20,663 nucleotides of DNA from an uncultured Alphaproteobacteria bacterium (GCA_903905285.1 CAIVFQ010000153.1:1-20663); one strand, 5' to 3'; positions 8,598 through 16,824 are shown, counted from the stretch's first letter. Notes: generated by a model from the letters alone, not told the origin. Program-made: numbers and translations.

Positions 8598-9074
8598 GTG
8601 GCGGGTTCTGTTAACAAGGTTATTTTAGTTGGTAATTTGGGTCGTGATCCTGAAGTTCGCCATAGTCAAGAGGGTATGAAGATCGTTAACCTATCGGTCG
8701 CCACCAGTGAATCTTGGCGCGATAAAACAACAGGTGAGCGTAAAGACAAAACGGAATGGCACCGCGTTGTTATTATGAACGAACGGGTGGCAGAAATTGC
8801 CGAGAAATATCTCAAAAAGGGCTCAAAAGTTTACGTGGAAGGGCAGATTCAGACCCGTAAATGGACAGACCAAGCCGGACAAGAACGTTATACCACTGAA
8901 GTTTTGTTGTCGCGTTTCAAAGGGGAACTGACCCTATTGGACAGCCGTTCAAGCAATGGCGATGATGGTGATTTTGGCGGTGGTTCTGGTGGCTATAGCG
9001 CCCCTGCTTCTCAAAACCAAAATTCCCCATCGGGTTCATCCTTTGGCGGTTTGGATGACGACATTCCTTTTTAA
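8598..9074 (+). CDS. ssb: Single-stranded DNA-binding protein Ssb
   Basis: Binds and protects single-stranded DNA in replication, repair and recombination, and recruits partners through its acidic tail. The 158 residues comprise an OB-fold domain (about 5-110, with NKVILVGNLGRDPEVR at 6-21), a Gly/Ser/Gln/Asn-rich linker, and the canonical C-terminal DDDIPF. The start is GTG at 8598 with AAGGGG six bases upstream. It stands alone ahead of gatA with 153 bases between them. No SOS-type operator was recognised upstream. Confidence 0.96.
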   Translation: MAGSVNKVILVGNLGRDPEVRHSQEGMKIVNLSVATSESWRDKTTGERKDKTEWHRVVIMNERVAEIAEKYLKKGSKVYVEGQIQTRKWTDQAGQERYTTEVLLSRFKGELTLLDSRSSNGDDGDFGGGSGGYSAPASQNQNSPSGSSFGGLDDDIPF

Positions 9075-9132
9075 GGGATTCTTTGTATTTCCTATTCAGA
9101 TGAGAGCACACGAAAATTCTTTGTCAGTTGTT

Positions 9133-9158
9133 GTCATTCGCGCCTGAGCGAGGATGAC
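9133..9158. repeat. Short imperfect hairpin, possible repeat relic after ssb
   Basis: GTCATTCGCGC (9133-9143) and GCGAGGATGAC (9148-9158) form imperfect inverted arms around a 4-base loop. The GTCAT...ATGAC ends resemble the palindromic repeat at 130-284, so this may be an internally deleted copy. It lies 59 bases after the ssb stop. With no T-tract it is not a standard terminator. Confidence 0.45.
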
Positions 9159-9211
9159 AATTAAACATGTGTGGGGAATCATCTAGAAAAGGTATTTACC
9201 CAATTAACCTG

Positions 9212-9227
9212 AAAATTCCGGAATTTT
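9212..9227. promoter_or_regulatory. Perfect 16-bp palindrome abutting the gatA start codon
   Basis: AAAATTCCGGAATTTT is perfectly self-complementary and ends on the base immediately before the gatA ATG at 9228. It contains the only purine-rich ribosome-binding candidate (GGAA). It could be an operator for a dimeric regulator, or simply an AT-rich coincidence; as RNA it has no loop and could pair only by losing central bases or by intermolecular pairing. Confidence 0.45.
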
Positions 9228-10694
9228 ATGACAGACTTAACACGTTTAACACTTACCGAAGCCCGCAAGGCTTTGGACAAAAAAGATTTTAGTGCGGTTG
9301 ATCTGACCAACGCTTTTTTAAAGCGCATGGAGGATAAGCGTGACCTAAATGTTTATATCACTGAAACTCCTGAACAAGCGTTGCAACAAGCCAAGCTTTC
9401 TGATCGGCGCTTAAGTAAAGGGCAGGGCGGGCTTTTAGAAGGCTTGCCTTTAGGCATTAAAGATTTGTTTTGCACAAAGGGCATTCGAACCACCTCGGGC
9501 TCTAAGATGTTAGAGAATTTTGTGCCACCTTATGAGTCAACAGTCAGCGCCAATTTATTGAACGCAGGTGCGGTGTTTTTAGGCAAAACCAACATGGACG
9601 AGTTTGCCATGGGGTCGGCCAATATCACCAGTTTCTTTGGTCCCAGCATTAGCCCTTGGAAGTCGACAAAAGATCCCAAAAAAAACCTGGTTCCTGGCGG
9701 GTCATCGGGTGGTTCGGCTGCTGCTGTTTCAGCTCGGCTAGCTATGGCGGCGACAGCCTCTGACACAGGTGGGTCTATTCGTCAGCCTGCGGCCTTTTGT
9801 GGCTTGGTTGGCATTAAGCCCACCTATGGTTTGTGTTCGCGGTGGGGGATGGTTGCTTTTGCTTCTTCCTTAGATCAGGCTGGGCCTTTAACGCATACCG
9901 TTGCGGATGCTGCGCTGATGTTACAAGTTATGGCGGGTTACGATGAAAAAGACGCAACATGTCTATCGGGTGAAGTGCCTGCATATTTTGATAAGTTGAA
10001 TGCCAATGTTAAAGGTTTAAAAGTTGGTATTGTTCAAGAGTATATTGAAAATTTAAATGAAGAAGGTCAGGCGCTTTTACAAAAGGGAATTGATTGGTTG
10101 ACGCAAGCGGGTGCCGTTATGTGCGACATCAGTTTGAAGACGACACCTTATGCCTTGCCAACTTATTATGTTTTGGCGCCGGCTGAGGCTTCCTCTAACC
10201 TGGCGCGGTTTGATGGAGTGCGCTATAGCAGTCGTGTGGATGGAAAAACCCTAGATGACCTTTATGAAAAAACGCGTCGCACTTGTTTTGGTGAAGAAGT
10301 TCGTCGACGCATTTTAATGGGAACGTACGTGTTGTCAGCGGGTTACTACGATGCCTATTATTTAAAGGCACAAAAAGTCAGGCAATTGATTGCGGCCGAT
10401 TTTGATCAGGCCTTTCAAAAGGTTGATGTGCTCTTAACGCCCACAACGCCAGGCGCTGCTTTTGGTGTTGATGAAAGGCCCAGCGACCCCATAACTATGT
10501 ATTTGAACGATATCTATACCGTCCCAGTTAACATGGCTGGCTTGCCAGCTATTTCTGTTCCAGCTGGTGTAAATGATGAGGGGTTGCCGCTTGGGTTGCA
10601 GCTGATTGGCCCAGCTTTATCGGAACAACTTTTATTAAATGCAGCGGCTGTGATCGAACAGGCTGCTGATTTTCGTCAATATAGACAGCTGTAA
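9228..10694 (+). CDS. gatA: Asp-tRNA(Asn)/Glu-tRNA(Gln) amidotransferase subunit A
   Basis: Glutaminase subunit of GatCAB, which releases ammonia that is channelled to GatB. The 488-residue amidase-signature protein has the Ser-cisSer-Lys triad: Lys78 (LGIKDLF), cis-Ser159 in [14 protein letters not shown], and nucleophile Ser183 in [11 protein letters not shown]. Length and motifs are complete. The first gene of the gatAB pair, it ends 13 bases before the gatB ATG. The ATG is preceded by a perfect palindrome containing GGAA as a weak ribosome site. gatC is not adjacent: it sits on the minus strand beyond ssb, erpA and xthA. Confidence 0.97.
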   Translation: MTDLTRLTLTEARKALDKKDFSAVDLTNAFLKRMEDKRDLNVYITETPEQALQQAKLSDRRLSKGQGGLLEGLPLGIKDLFCTKGIRTTSGSKMLENFVPPYESTVSANLLNAGAVFLGKTNMDEFAMGSANITSFFGPSISPWKSTKDPKKNLVPGGSSGGSAAAVSARLAMAATASDTGGSIRQPAAFCGLVGIKPTYGLCSRWGMVAFASSLDQAGPLTHTVADAALMLQVMAGYDEKDATCLSGEVPAYFDKLNANVKGLKVGIVQEYIENLNEEGQALLQKGIDWLTQAGAVMCDISLKTTPYALPTYYVLAPAEASSNLARFDGVRYSSRVDGKTLDDLYEKTRRTCFGEEVRRRILMGTYVLSAGYYDAYYLKAQKVRQLIAADFDQAFQKVDVLLTPTTPGAAFGVDERPSDPITMYLNDIYTVPVNMAGLPAISVPAGVNDEGLPLGLQLIGPALSEQLLLNAAAVIEQAADFRQYRQL

Positions 10695-10707
10695 TTGGGT
10701 GGGTAAA

Positions 10708-12186
10708 ATGGTTGAAAATGAAAACTTGGTTCAAGGACGAACGGGTAAATGGGAAGTTGTCATTGGTTTAGAGGTGCATGCCCAAGTAAACTCAAAGGCG
10801 AAATTGTTTAGTGGCAGCTCGACTGATTTTGGATCAGACCCTAATACTCAAGTTAGCTTCTTAGATGCGGGGATGCCCGGTATGTTGCCGGTTATAAATA
10901 AGGCCTGCGTTGATCAAGCAATCAAGACAGGGTTGGGCTTTCAAGGGCACATTAATGAAGTTTCTATCTTCGATCGTAAAAACTATTTTTATGCTGATTT
11001 GCCTGCTGGGTATCAGATCTCTCAATTTCATTACCCTATCGTAACGGGTGGTTACATTGACATCGAGGTGGATGGAAAGCCAACAAAACGTATTGCGATT
11101 ACACGTCTGCACATGGAACAAGACGCTGGCAAAAGCATTCATGATCTGCACCCTGAATTTTCTTATATCGATTTGAATCGGGCTGGTATGGCCTTGATGG
11201 AAATTGTATCTGAGCCGGAAATGCGTTCACCAGCAGAGGCCACGGCCTATGTGAAAAAGCTTCGGTCATTGCTTCGTTATTTGGGGGCATGTGATGGTAA
11301 CATGGAGCAGGGCAGTTTGCGGGTTGATGCGAACATTTCCTTGCGCCGTCTTGGCGGGCCCCTTGGGACACGTGCCGAAATCAAGAATGTGAATTCCATT
11401 CGGTTCTTGGGGCAGGCCCTTGATTACGAAATTTACCGGCAGTTAGAAATTTTAGAAGACGGCGGAACTGTTATTCAGGAAACGCGGTTGTTTGATCCTG
11501 TCAAAGGGGAAACTAGATCGATGCGTGGGAAAGAAAATGCCCATGATTATCGTTATTTCCCTGACCCTGATTTGAAGCCCTTGGTGGTCACGCAAGAGCG
11601 TATTGAGGCCATTCGGACCACCATGACAGAGCTTCCTGATGCCAAAAGAAATCGGTTTCAAGTTGACTATGGTCTTAGCGATTATGACGCCACTGTCTTG
11701 GTGGCTGAGAAAGAAATTGCCGATTATTATGAAACAGTAATCAAAGCAGCCAAAAGCCAAGATGTTAAACAAGCGGCAAAACTGTGTGCAAACTGGCTCA
11801 TTAGTGAAGTTTTTGCGGCTATGAACCGTGAATCCCTGTTGATTCATCAGCTTCCCTTTCAAGCCCATCATTTGGCTGAATTGATAGACCTGATTATCGA
11901 CGGGACGATTTCTGGAAAGATTGCTAAAGACGTTTTTGCAAAAATGTGGACAACAGCAAAGTCACCCACTGAACTGGTTGCCGACTTAGGTCTGCAGCAA
12001 ATATCTGATACCAACGTCATTGAGGCGGTCATTGATCAAGTATTGGCAGAAAACCCTGATAAAGTGACCGATTATAAGGCTGGTAAAGTTCAGTTATTTG
12101 GATTTTTTGTGGGCTTGGTTATGAAAGCCATGAAAGGAAAAGCAAATCCAGGTTTGGTTAATGATATTTTGAAAAATAAGTTGTGA
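10708..12186 (+). CDS. gatB: Asp-tRNA(Asn)/Glu-tRNA(Gln) amidotransferase subunit B
   Basis: Kinase/transamidase subunit of GatCAB, which activates the misacylated glutamate or aspartate on the tRNA and amidates it. The 492 residues show [11 protein letters not shown] near the N-terminus, [30 protein letters not shown] and the EIKNVNS segment. The helical tRNA-binding C-terminal region ends in [16 protein letters not shown], typical of the family. I chose ATG at 10708 with GGTGGG upstream; a GTG at 10699, nine bases earlier in frame, is embedded in that ribosome site and is less likely. It is co-transcribed with gatA. Confidence 0.97.
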   Translation: MVENENLVQGRTGKWEVVIGLEVHAQVNSKAKLFSGSSTDFGSDPNTQVSFLDAGMPGMLPVINKACVDQAIKTGLGFQGHINEVSIFDRKNYFYADLPAGYQISQFHYPIVTGGYIDIEVDGKPTKRIAITRLHMEQDAGKSIHDLHPEFSYIDLNRAGMALMEIVSEPEMRSPAEATAYVKKLRSLLRYLGACDGNMEQGSLRVDANISLRRLGGPLGTRAEIKNVNSIRFLGQALDYEIYRQLEILEDGGTVIQETRLFDPVKGETRSMRGKENAHDYRYFPDPDLKPLVVTQERIEAIRTTMTELPDAKRNRFQVDYGLSDYDATVLVAEKEIADYYETVIKAAKSQDVKQAAKLCANWLISEVFAAMNRESLLIHQLPFQAHHLAELIDLIIDGTISGKIAKDVFAKMWTTAKSPTELVADLGLQQISDTNVIEAVIDQVLAENPDKVTDYKAGKVQLFGFFVGLVMKAMKGKANPGLVNDILKNKL

Positions 12187-12193
12187 TAAAACA

Positions 12194-12223
12194 ATCACAT
12201 CGAAAATTTTAACAAAATATAAC
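12194..12223 (+). promoter_or_regulatory. Candidate porin promoter
   Basis: ATCACA (12194-12199, 4/6 to TTGACA), an 18-base spacer and TATAAC (12218-12223, 5/6 to TATAAT) could start a transcript with a leader of about 70 bases before the porin ATG. It is only 8 bases after the gatB stop. The element is a judgement by eye. Confidence 0.35.
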
Positions 12224-12300
12224 TTAGATTGGCTGATTGATTTTAAGAGAACAAATGGGGTACCTTCAGTCAAAGTATAATAAAGGAGTTTTCTTTCGAA

Positions 12301-13632
12301 ATGACAAAAAAACTAAATAGTCTCGTGACTGGATTGCTTCTCTCTGGCGCGTTTTTTGTGAGCACGCAAAGCGCATTCGCTCAAACCCAGGCCCAACCCC
12401 AAGCCCAGCAACCACAAGGGCAGGGTCAGGCCCCAACACAAGCACAGGTGCAGGCCCCAGCTTTAAAGATAAACGGTTATACCATCGTCAATGCCGCCAT
12501 GTCTAATCAGCAACGCACGGACAATGGCATGGGGGGCAGCGATCCTCACATTGCAATTGGTGCTTCTGATTTGTATTTCACGATTACGGGGAAAGCAAGC
12601 AGCGGTTTAGAATATAAATATCGCATTAACTTTGAATCTATTCCCGGATCATCAATGTATATCAACCGGAACTACATAGAATTTAATGGTAATTTTGGTG
12701 TGTTACAGGCTGGTAACTTAAAAGGCCCGGAAGGCGCTATGCCAGAAAGTGGTATGAATTTAATTGGTGGTGCTAACGGTATCGACGGAACATTGGGTTC
12801 TGTTTATAACATGTCTGCCGGTGTCATCAGTGGTGTTAATTTTGTTGGTGAAACGAATAAAACAACCAAGTTTGTTTTTTACAGTCCAACGGTTATGGGT
12901 TTCCAGCTTGGTTTTGCCTTTACGCCTAATACGTCGCACATGGGTAAGGACGGGCGTAATAACGCGGCTCCTGGTTCTGCTCCGGGTGTTGGTAGCTCAA
13001 GTGCAATCTATCCCGATAAAGCTAATTCTCCTTATGGGACGCGAAATATCGTTGTTGGCTTGACCTACGGCGGTGTGGCCGATAAGTGGTCGTGGGATTT
13101 TGCTGTTGTAGGTATGACTGAAAAAAGCCATTTAGTGTTTAAAGGGTCGCAAGAGCAATTCCCTGTTAATAATGCCAATTCTTATCAATTAACAGCTGCT
13201 GTTGGTTATGACAAATGGCGGGTTGCAGCCGGGTGGATTGATAACGGTAAATCCAGAATACCTAAGAAAAAAATGGATACCGGTTTAGGAGCTAAACTAG
13301 AGGATACCTACCAAGGAAATGCCGGTAAGGCATGGAACGTTGGTACCAGCTATACGGTTGGGGCTTACCAATTTGCGACAGCTTATCACCGCACTGATCG
13401 TAAAACAGATGCAACTAATAAGGCAAACAGTGACATCGTTGTTGCAACGGTTGACCTGAACGCCTTGCCAGGGTTGAAGTTTTTTGGAGAGGTTGACGTC
13501 GTCAAAACACGCACCAACGATAAGGCTGTTGCAGTACAACAAGCCTTTCTTAATGATACGAAGAAGGATGCGAAGGCTGTTGGCAATAACTCGGCTACAG
13601 TGTTTATGGTTGGTAGCAAAGTTAGTTTTTAA
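12301..13632 (+). CDS. Gram-negative outer-membrane porin
   Basis: A 443-residue exported beta-barrel protein. The signal peptide is residues 1-27 (basic MTKK, hydrophobic core, cleavage after SAFA). Next comes a low-complexity segment rich in Gln, Ala and Pro (about 28-54) that would sit at the mature N-terminus. The remainder is alternating hydrophobic/polar strands with many Gly, Tyr and Asn, including IKINGY-like and FGVLQAGNLKGPEG segments typical of general porins. It ends in a C-terminal phenylalanine (KVSF), the usual BamA recognition end. The AGGAG ribosome site is 12 bases before the ATG, rather far. A strong terminator follows. The substrate cannot be predicted. It lies alone between gatB and the DUF3576 gene. 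Confidence 0.88.
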   Translation: MTKKLNSLVTGLLLSGAFFVSTQSAFAQTQAQPQAQQPQGQGQAPTQAQVQAPALKINGYTIVNAAMSNQQRTDNGMGGSDPHIAIGASDLYFTITGKASSGLEYKYRINFESIPGSSMYINRNYIEFNGNFGVLQAGNLKGPEGAMPESGMNLIGGANGIDGTLGSVYNMSAGVISGVNFVGETNKTTKFVFYSPTVMGFQLGFAFTPNTSHMGKDGRNNAAPGSAPGVGSSSAIYPDKANSPYGTRNIVVGLTYGGVADKWSWDFAVVGMTEKSHLVFKGSQEQFPVNNANSYQLTAAVGYDKWRVAAGWIDNGKSRIPKKKMDTGLGAKLEDTYQGNAGKAWNVGTSYTVGAYQFATAYHRTDRKTDATNKANSDIVVATVDLNALPGLKFFGEVDVVKTRTNDKAVAVQQAFLNDTKKDAKAVGNNSATVFMVGSKVSF

Positions 13633-13662
13633 TAAAAATTATTTAAATTTAGTTAAAAATAG

Positions 13663-13692
13663 AGGCGGGCGAGATAATCGACCCGCCTTTTA
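13663..13692 (+). terminator. Rho-independent terminator after the porin
   Basis: AGGCGGG (13663-13669) pairs perfectly with CCCGCCT (13682-13688) across a 12-base loop that can add CGA/TCG pairs, followed by TTTATTATTTATT. It starts 31 bases after the porin stop, a classic position. Confidence 0.85.
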
Positions 13693-13699
13693 TTATTTA

Positions 13700-13728
13700 T
13701 TGCTGTTCAAGGACTTGCCGTGTATAAA
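13700..13728 (+). promoter_or_regulatory. Candidate promoter for the DUF3576-lipB pair
   Basis: TTGCTG (13700-13705), a 17-base spacer and TATAAA (13723-13728, 5/6) lie directly after the porin terminator. They would give a leader of about 32 bases before the TTG start at 13767. The position between a terminator and a new gene supports it. Confidence 0.5.
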
Positions 13729-13766
13729 AAGAGGCAAGCGGTCCCTAGAAATAAAGAGAGAAAAGC

Positions 13767-14279
13767 TTGTCTATATCCAAACAAAGTATTTGGCCAATCA
13801 TTGCTATGGTTTTAATGGCGACAGCTTGCAGCAACATGCAGTCTGACAGTAAGCCACCAGCTGATAGAGATGATAAGCGCAAACTTGGTTTTGGATCGAT
13901 TGGGGGCGAAGACTTTTTAACTTTTGGTGGTCCAAAGAAAAACACAAACTCCGGCCCAACGCTTTCTGCCAATAAGTATCTATGGAAGGCTAGCTTGCAA
14001 TCTTTGGAGTTTATGCCCCTTATTTCTGTTGATGCAATAGGCGGGGTTATTATAACAGATTGGTATAGCACACCAAGCGCACCTAATGAAAAGTTCAAAG
14101 TATCTGTTTACATCCATGGTAGTGTTCTTCGTGCTGATGCCTTAAAGGTTGTTGTTCACAAACAAGTTCGTGCGGCTAATGGCAATTGGGTGCAATCAGA
14201 TACATCCATGCAAGTGGCGACTGATCTAGAAAATATTATTCTCAGTAAAGCCCGTCAGCTTAAGAACCTATCTTCGTGA
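13767..14279 (+). CDS. DUF3576 family lipoprotein
   Basis: A 170-residue protein of the alphaproteobacterial DUF3576 family; its function is unknown to me. The signal peptide ends in a lipobox-like ATAC with Cys21 as the likely lipidated residue; the -3 alanine is not ideal. A charged, Gly-rich linker follows. The conserved domain has NKYLWKASLQSLEFMPL (about 69-85), GGVIITDWYSTPSAPNEKFKVSVYI and a C-terminal helix with ILSKARQLK, the characteristic family blocks. The start is TTG at 13767 with AAAGAGAG just upstream; no ATG fits. In many alphaproteobacteria this gene sits next to leuS and lptE, but here lipB follows 22 bases later, probably in the same transcript. It is likely anchored in the envelope. 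Confidence 0.85.
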   Translation: MSISKQSIWPIIAMVLMATACSNMQSDSKPPADRDDKRKLGFGSIGGEDFLTFGGPKKNTNSGPTLSANKYLWKASLQSLEFMPLISVDAIGGVIITDWYSTPSAPNEKFKVSVYIHGSVLRADALKVVVHKQVRAANGNWVQSDTSMQVATDLENIILSKARQLKNLSS

Positions 14280-14301
14280 AATTTTTAATGGGGCTGTCCT
14301 G

Positions 14302-14925
14302 ATGGAATGGCTTTATACGAACCAGCTTGTTGATTATGAGGTCGCCCTGGAAACCATGAAAGAACGGGTTTCCTGTATTCAAAAACATCAACAGCCTGAA
14401 ATGATTTGGGGGTTGCAGCATCCGCCCCTGTTTACAGCAGGCACCAGCTCTCAAGATCATGATTTGCTGGATAATTTGGGTTTTCCTGTTTATCAAGTTG
14501 GAAGAGGGGGCAAGTTTACCTATCACGGACCCGGTCAGCTGGTTGTTTATGTGATGATTGATTTGGAAAAACATCACCTTAACATTAGGCAATATGTTGC
14601 AACCTTAGAAACATGGCTTATCGAGTCTTTGAAGCAGTTTGATATTCAGGCAGAACGGCGTGAGAATCGAATTGGTATTTGGGTTCGTAACGCTCTTGGC
14701 CAAGACGAAAAAATAGCTGCCATTGGTGTTAGGGTCACGAAGGGGATTACCTGGCACGGTTTGGCCTTAAATGTTTCGCCAGATTTGGAACATTTTAAAG
14801 GAATTGTTCCCTGTGGCTTGTCAGAGTTTGGTGTTACGTCAATGGCTAAGGTGGGCAAACAAGCCTGCGTTAAAGAAATTTATGAGATTTTAAAAAAAGT
14901 TTGCCCCTTTCAATTGCCTGAATAG
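14302..14925 (+). CDS. lipB: Octanoyltransferase LipB
   Basis: Transfers octanoyl from acyl carrier protein to the lipoyl domains of 2-oxoacid dehydrogenases and related proteins, the first step of endogenous lipoate synthesis. The 207 residues carry the family's HPPLFTAG (40-47), GRGGKFTYHGPGQLVVY (68-84), the conserved lysine in EKIAAIGVRV (Lys137), and catalytic Cys171 in GIVPCGLSEFGVTS. The length is normal. LipA is not in this window. It probably shares the DUF3576 promoter. Confidence 0.95.
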   Translation: MEWLYTNQLVDYEVALETMKERVSCIQKHQQPEMIWGLQHPPLFTAGTSSQDHDLLDNLGFPVYQVGRGGKFTYHGPGQLVVYVMIDLEKHHLNIRQYVATLETWLIESLKQFDIQAERRENRIGIWVRNALGQDEKIAAIGVRVTKGITWHGLALNVSPDLEHFKGIVPCGLSEFGVTSMAKVGKQACVKEIYEILKKVCPFQLPE

Positions 14926-14999
14926 TCATTTTTAAGACACACTTTTTGCAGTCAAGCAGAAAAAAATTCATTTAAAGTAAAAAAGTTTAAGAAACCATA

Positions 15000-15029
15000 T
15001 TGACCCTAGAGGAAAAGCGCGCTTAGTAT
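15000..15029 (+). promoter_or_regulatory. Candidate promoter of the HU gene
   Basis: TTGACC (15000-15005, 5/6), an 18-base spacer and TAGTAT (15024-15029, 4/6) would start RNA near 15036 and leave a leader of about 36 bases before the GTG. A perfect TATAAT at 15049-15054 lies further down but has no -35 at the right distance. Confidence 0.5.
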
Positions 15030-15071
15030 AGGTTACAAATTTATTTCTTATAATTATGAAAGGCATATTCC

Positions 15072-15341
15072 GTGAATAAAAGTGACCTTATTGTGAGCGT
15101 TGCAAATTTAACTGGTTTAAAACAAGCAGACGCAAAGCGTGCGATCGATGCAGTTTTTGACTCCATTACTGGCGCGTTGAAAAACAAAGAAGAAGTCCGC
15201 TTAATTGGGTTTGGCACTTTCGTTGTTACGGAAAGGCCGGCAACTGAAGGTCGCAACCCAAGAACTGGCGAGAAGCTTCAAATTGCAGCGAAGCGTTTAC
15301 CTAAGTTCCGTCCAGGTAAAGAGCTAAAAGAAGCTGTCTAA
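15072..15341 (+). CDS. hup: HU-family DNA-binding protein
   Basis: Small nucleoid protein that bends DNA and compacts the chromosome, working as a dimer. The 89 residues match HU in length and layout: an N-terminal helix pair, VRLIGFGTFVV (42-52), and the DNA-embracing arm with RNPRTG (61-66, intercalating Pro63). It ends FRPGKELKEAV. HU is more likely than IHF because of the arm sequence and short C-terminus. The start is GTG at 15072 with AAAGG about nine bases upstream. A hairpin with a T-run follows 20 bases after the stop, immediately before tRNA-Val. Confidence 0.94.
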   Translation: MNKSDLIVSVANLTGLKQADAKRAIDAVFDSITGALKNKEEVRLIGFGTFVVTERPATEGRNPRTGEKLQIAAKRLPKFRPGKELKEAV

Positions 15342-15361
15342 GACAGACACAAAGTTTACTT

Positions 15362-15392
15362 AGGAATTTGTCAATTAAAGGCAAATTCTTTT
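15362..15392 (+). terminator. Terminator-like hairpin between HU and tRNA-Val
   Basis: AGGAATTTG (15362-15370) pairs with CAAATTCTT (15382-15390) with one G-T wobble across an 11-base loop, and the T-run TTTT reaches 15392. The stem is AT-rich, so it would be a weak terminator. It ends one base before the tRNA 5' end, and may equally act as a processing or 3'-protection structure. Confidence 0.55.
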
Positions 15393-15393
15393 A

Positions 15394-15468
15394 GGGCAGT
15401 TAGCTCAGCGGTAGAGCGTCTCGTTTACACCGAGAGGGTCGGCGGTTCAATCCCGTCACTGCCCACCA
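15394..15468 (+). tRNA. tRNA-Val (anticodon UAC)
   Basis: A full cloverleaf can be drawn. The acceptor stem is GGGCAGT with ACTGCCC, the D-arm is GCTC/GAGC around AGCGGTA, the anticodon stem is TCTCG/CGAGA with loop TTTACAC (anticodon TAC), and the T-arm is GGCGG/CCGTC with loop TTCAATC. The discriminator base is A, and CCA is encoded (15466-15468). There is no room for its own promoter between it and the preceding hairpin, so it is probably processed from a transcript starting at or within the HU gene. Confidence 0.97.
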
Positions 15469-15485
15469 TCCATTTAAGGCAAGAA

Positions 15486-15596
15486 ATGCTTTCAAGAATA
15501 GCTATAATTGTAGCCTGTCTTTTTCTGACAGCTTGTGGCAAAAAATCTTCGCCAGAGTCCTTAGAGCCCGATACTTATCCGCGTTCTTATCCATAG
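15486..15596 (+). CDS. lptM: Small LptM-like lipoprotein
   Basis: A 36-residue gene: a short signal peptide (MLSRIAIIVACLFLTA), a good lipobox LTAC with lipidated Cys17, then GKKSSPESLEPDTYPRSYP. The CGKK start, a proline/acid-rich stretch and a terminal DTYPRxYP match the tiny lipoprotein that precedes lysA in many alphaproteobacteria, related to E. coli LptM (YifL). LptM binds the LptDE translocon and helps LptD reach its correct disulfide pattern; that role is transferred from the E. coli family, not shown here. It has AAGG seven bases before the ATG, begins 17 bases after tRNA-Val and ends 7 bases before lysA. argH, its usual upstream neighbour in many relatives, is missing. Confidence 0.82.
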   Translation: MLSRIAIIVACLFLTACGKKSSPESLEPDTYPRSYP

Positions 15597-15603
15597 GTTC
15601 TCC

Positions 15604-16824
15604 ATGGAATCTTTTCAACTTACCCAAGTCATTAAGCATATTGAGACGCCTGTATATATCTATCGCGCTGATACGATTGTTGAGAATTTAACCTTTTTAA
15701 CAACGACTTTATCGTCTTGGATTAAACAAAAATTACTGATTAGGTTTGCGGCAAAGGCCAATACTAACCGCAGCATTTTACAATTGATTGCAAAGCATGG
15801 GGCAGGGGTTGAGGTTGTTTCAGGTGGCGAATTGTGGCGCGCCCTTCAGGCTGGAATACCCGCACAAGATATTGTTTTTTCTGGTGTCGGCAAAACAGAG
15901 AAAGACCTTGATTTCGCAACTACGGAACAAATTGATCAAATCAGTGTTGAATCAATTGAAGAATTAACCTTGTTGGCAAGTTTGTCAAAAAACGCCAATT
16001 TGTGCTTAAGAATTTGCCCTAACGTGATGGCCCTTACCCACGACAAAATCACAACAGGTCGATCAAGCGATAAATTTGGTATTGCTCTTGAACAATTGCC
16101 AGAGGCTTTTAGTATCATCAAAGACAATCCTCACCTTAATTTCTTAGGGTTTGCGGTGCATATTGGCTCACAGATTCAATCTGTGCAGCCCTATCAACAA
16201 ACTTTTAAAATTCTTGCTGACCTATTAAAAAAATTACCGGATGGTCTTACGGTCAAACGCCTGGATTTAGGTGGCGGTTTTTTTGTTCCTTATCATCCTC
16301 ATGAAAAGCCTTTTGATTGGCAAGCTTATGCGCAAGCCATTCAAGAAGAACTGGCCGATTTTCATGGTGAGTTGGTCATCGAGCCAGGTCGTTTTTTGGT
16401 TGCTCAGGCGGGGATTTTGCTGACCAAAATTTTATATATAAAAAAGACAACTGAAAAAACTTTTATTATTGTTGATGCCGGCATGAATGACATGATGCGC
16501 ACATCCCTTTATGGGGTGCAGCATCAGATTGTGGCAGCACATCCCACCCAAGGGCATAAAACACAACGTGTTGATGTGGTTGGCCCAGTGTGTGAATCAA
16601 GCGACTATTTCGCCAAGGATATTGAATTGCCTTTCGATTTAAAACAAGGCGATTATCTTGCCATTACATGTGCAGGGGCTTATGGTTCTAGTTTATCGTC
16701 AACCTATAACAGTCGACCTTTAATTGCAGAGGTATTGATTGACAATAAGAAGCCCTATTTAATTCGAGAATCCATACCTGTTGACCATTTATCAACTTTT
16801 GAAATTTACAAAGCCTTAATATGA
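15604..16824 (+). CDS. lysA: Diaminopimelate decarboxylase LysA
   Basis: PLP enzyme that decarboxylates meso-diaminopimelate to lysine. The 406 residues have the fold-III PLP lysine in RFAAKANTN (Lys51), HIGSQI (186-191), the phosphate-binding glycines in DLGGGFF (221-227), EPGR (260-263), and the active-site GPVCESSDYF (327-336; Cys330 and Glu331), which points to lysA rather than an arginine or ornithine decarboxylase. The length is normal. It is in the chain tRNA-lptM-lysA and overlaps the next gene by an ATGA junction. Its presence implies endogenous lysine synthesis, if the upstream pathway is intact. Confidence 0.95.
   Translation: MESFQLTQVIKHIETPVYIYRADTIVENLTFLTTTLSSWIKQKLLIRFAAKANTNRSILQLIAKHGAGVEVVSGGELWRALQAGIPAQDIVFSGVGKTEKDLDFATTEQIDQISVESIEELTLLASLSKNANLCLRICPNVMALTHDKITTGRSSDKFGIALEQLPEAFSIIKDNPHLNFLGFAVHIGSQIQSVQPYQQTFKILADLLKKLPDGLTVKRLDLGGGFFVPYHPHEKPFDWQAYAQAIQEELADFHGELVIEPGRFLVAQAGILLTKILYIKKTTEKTFIIVDAGMNDMMRTSLYGVQHQIVAAHPTQGHKTQRVDVVGPVCESSDYFAKDIELPFDLKQGDYLAITCAGAYGSSLSSTYNSRPLIAEVLIDNKKPYLIRESIPVDHLSTFEIYKALI

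Noticed and set aside
11452..11871. 139-codon minus-strand frame within gatB
   Set aside because: Antisense to a conserved gene; no ribosome site or domain. A shadow frame.
12276..12281. Perfect TATAAT just upstream of the porin
   Set aside because: Transcription would start about at 12288, inside or after the AGGAG ribosome site, leaving no usable leader; no -35 at the right distance.
15049..15054. Perfect TATAAT upstream of HU
   Set aside because: No -35 hexamer at 16-18 bases, and the leader would be only about 11 bases. The TTGACC/TAGTAT pair upstream fits better.
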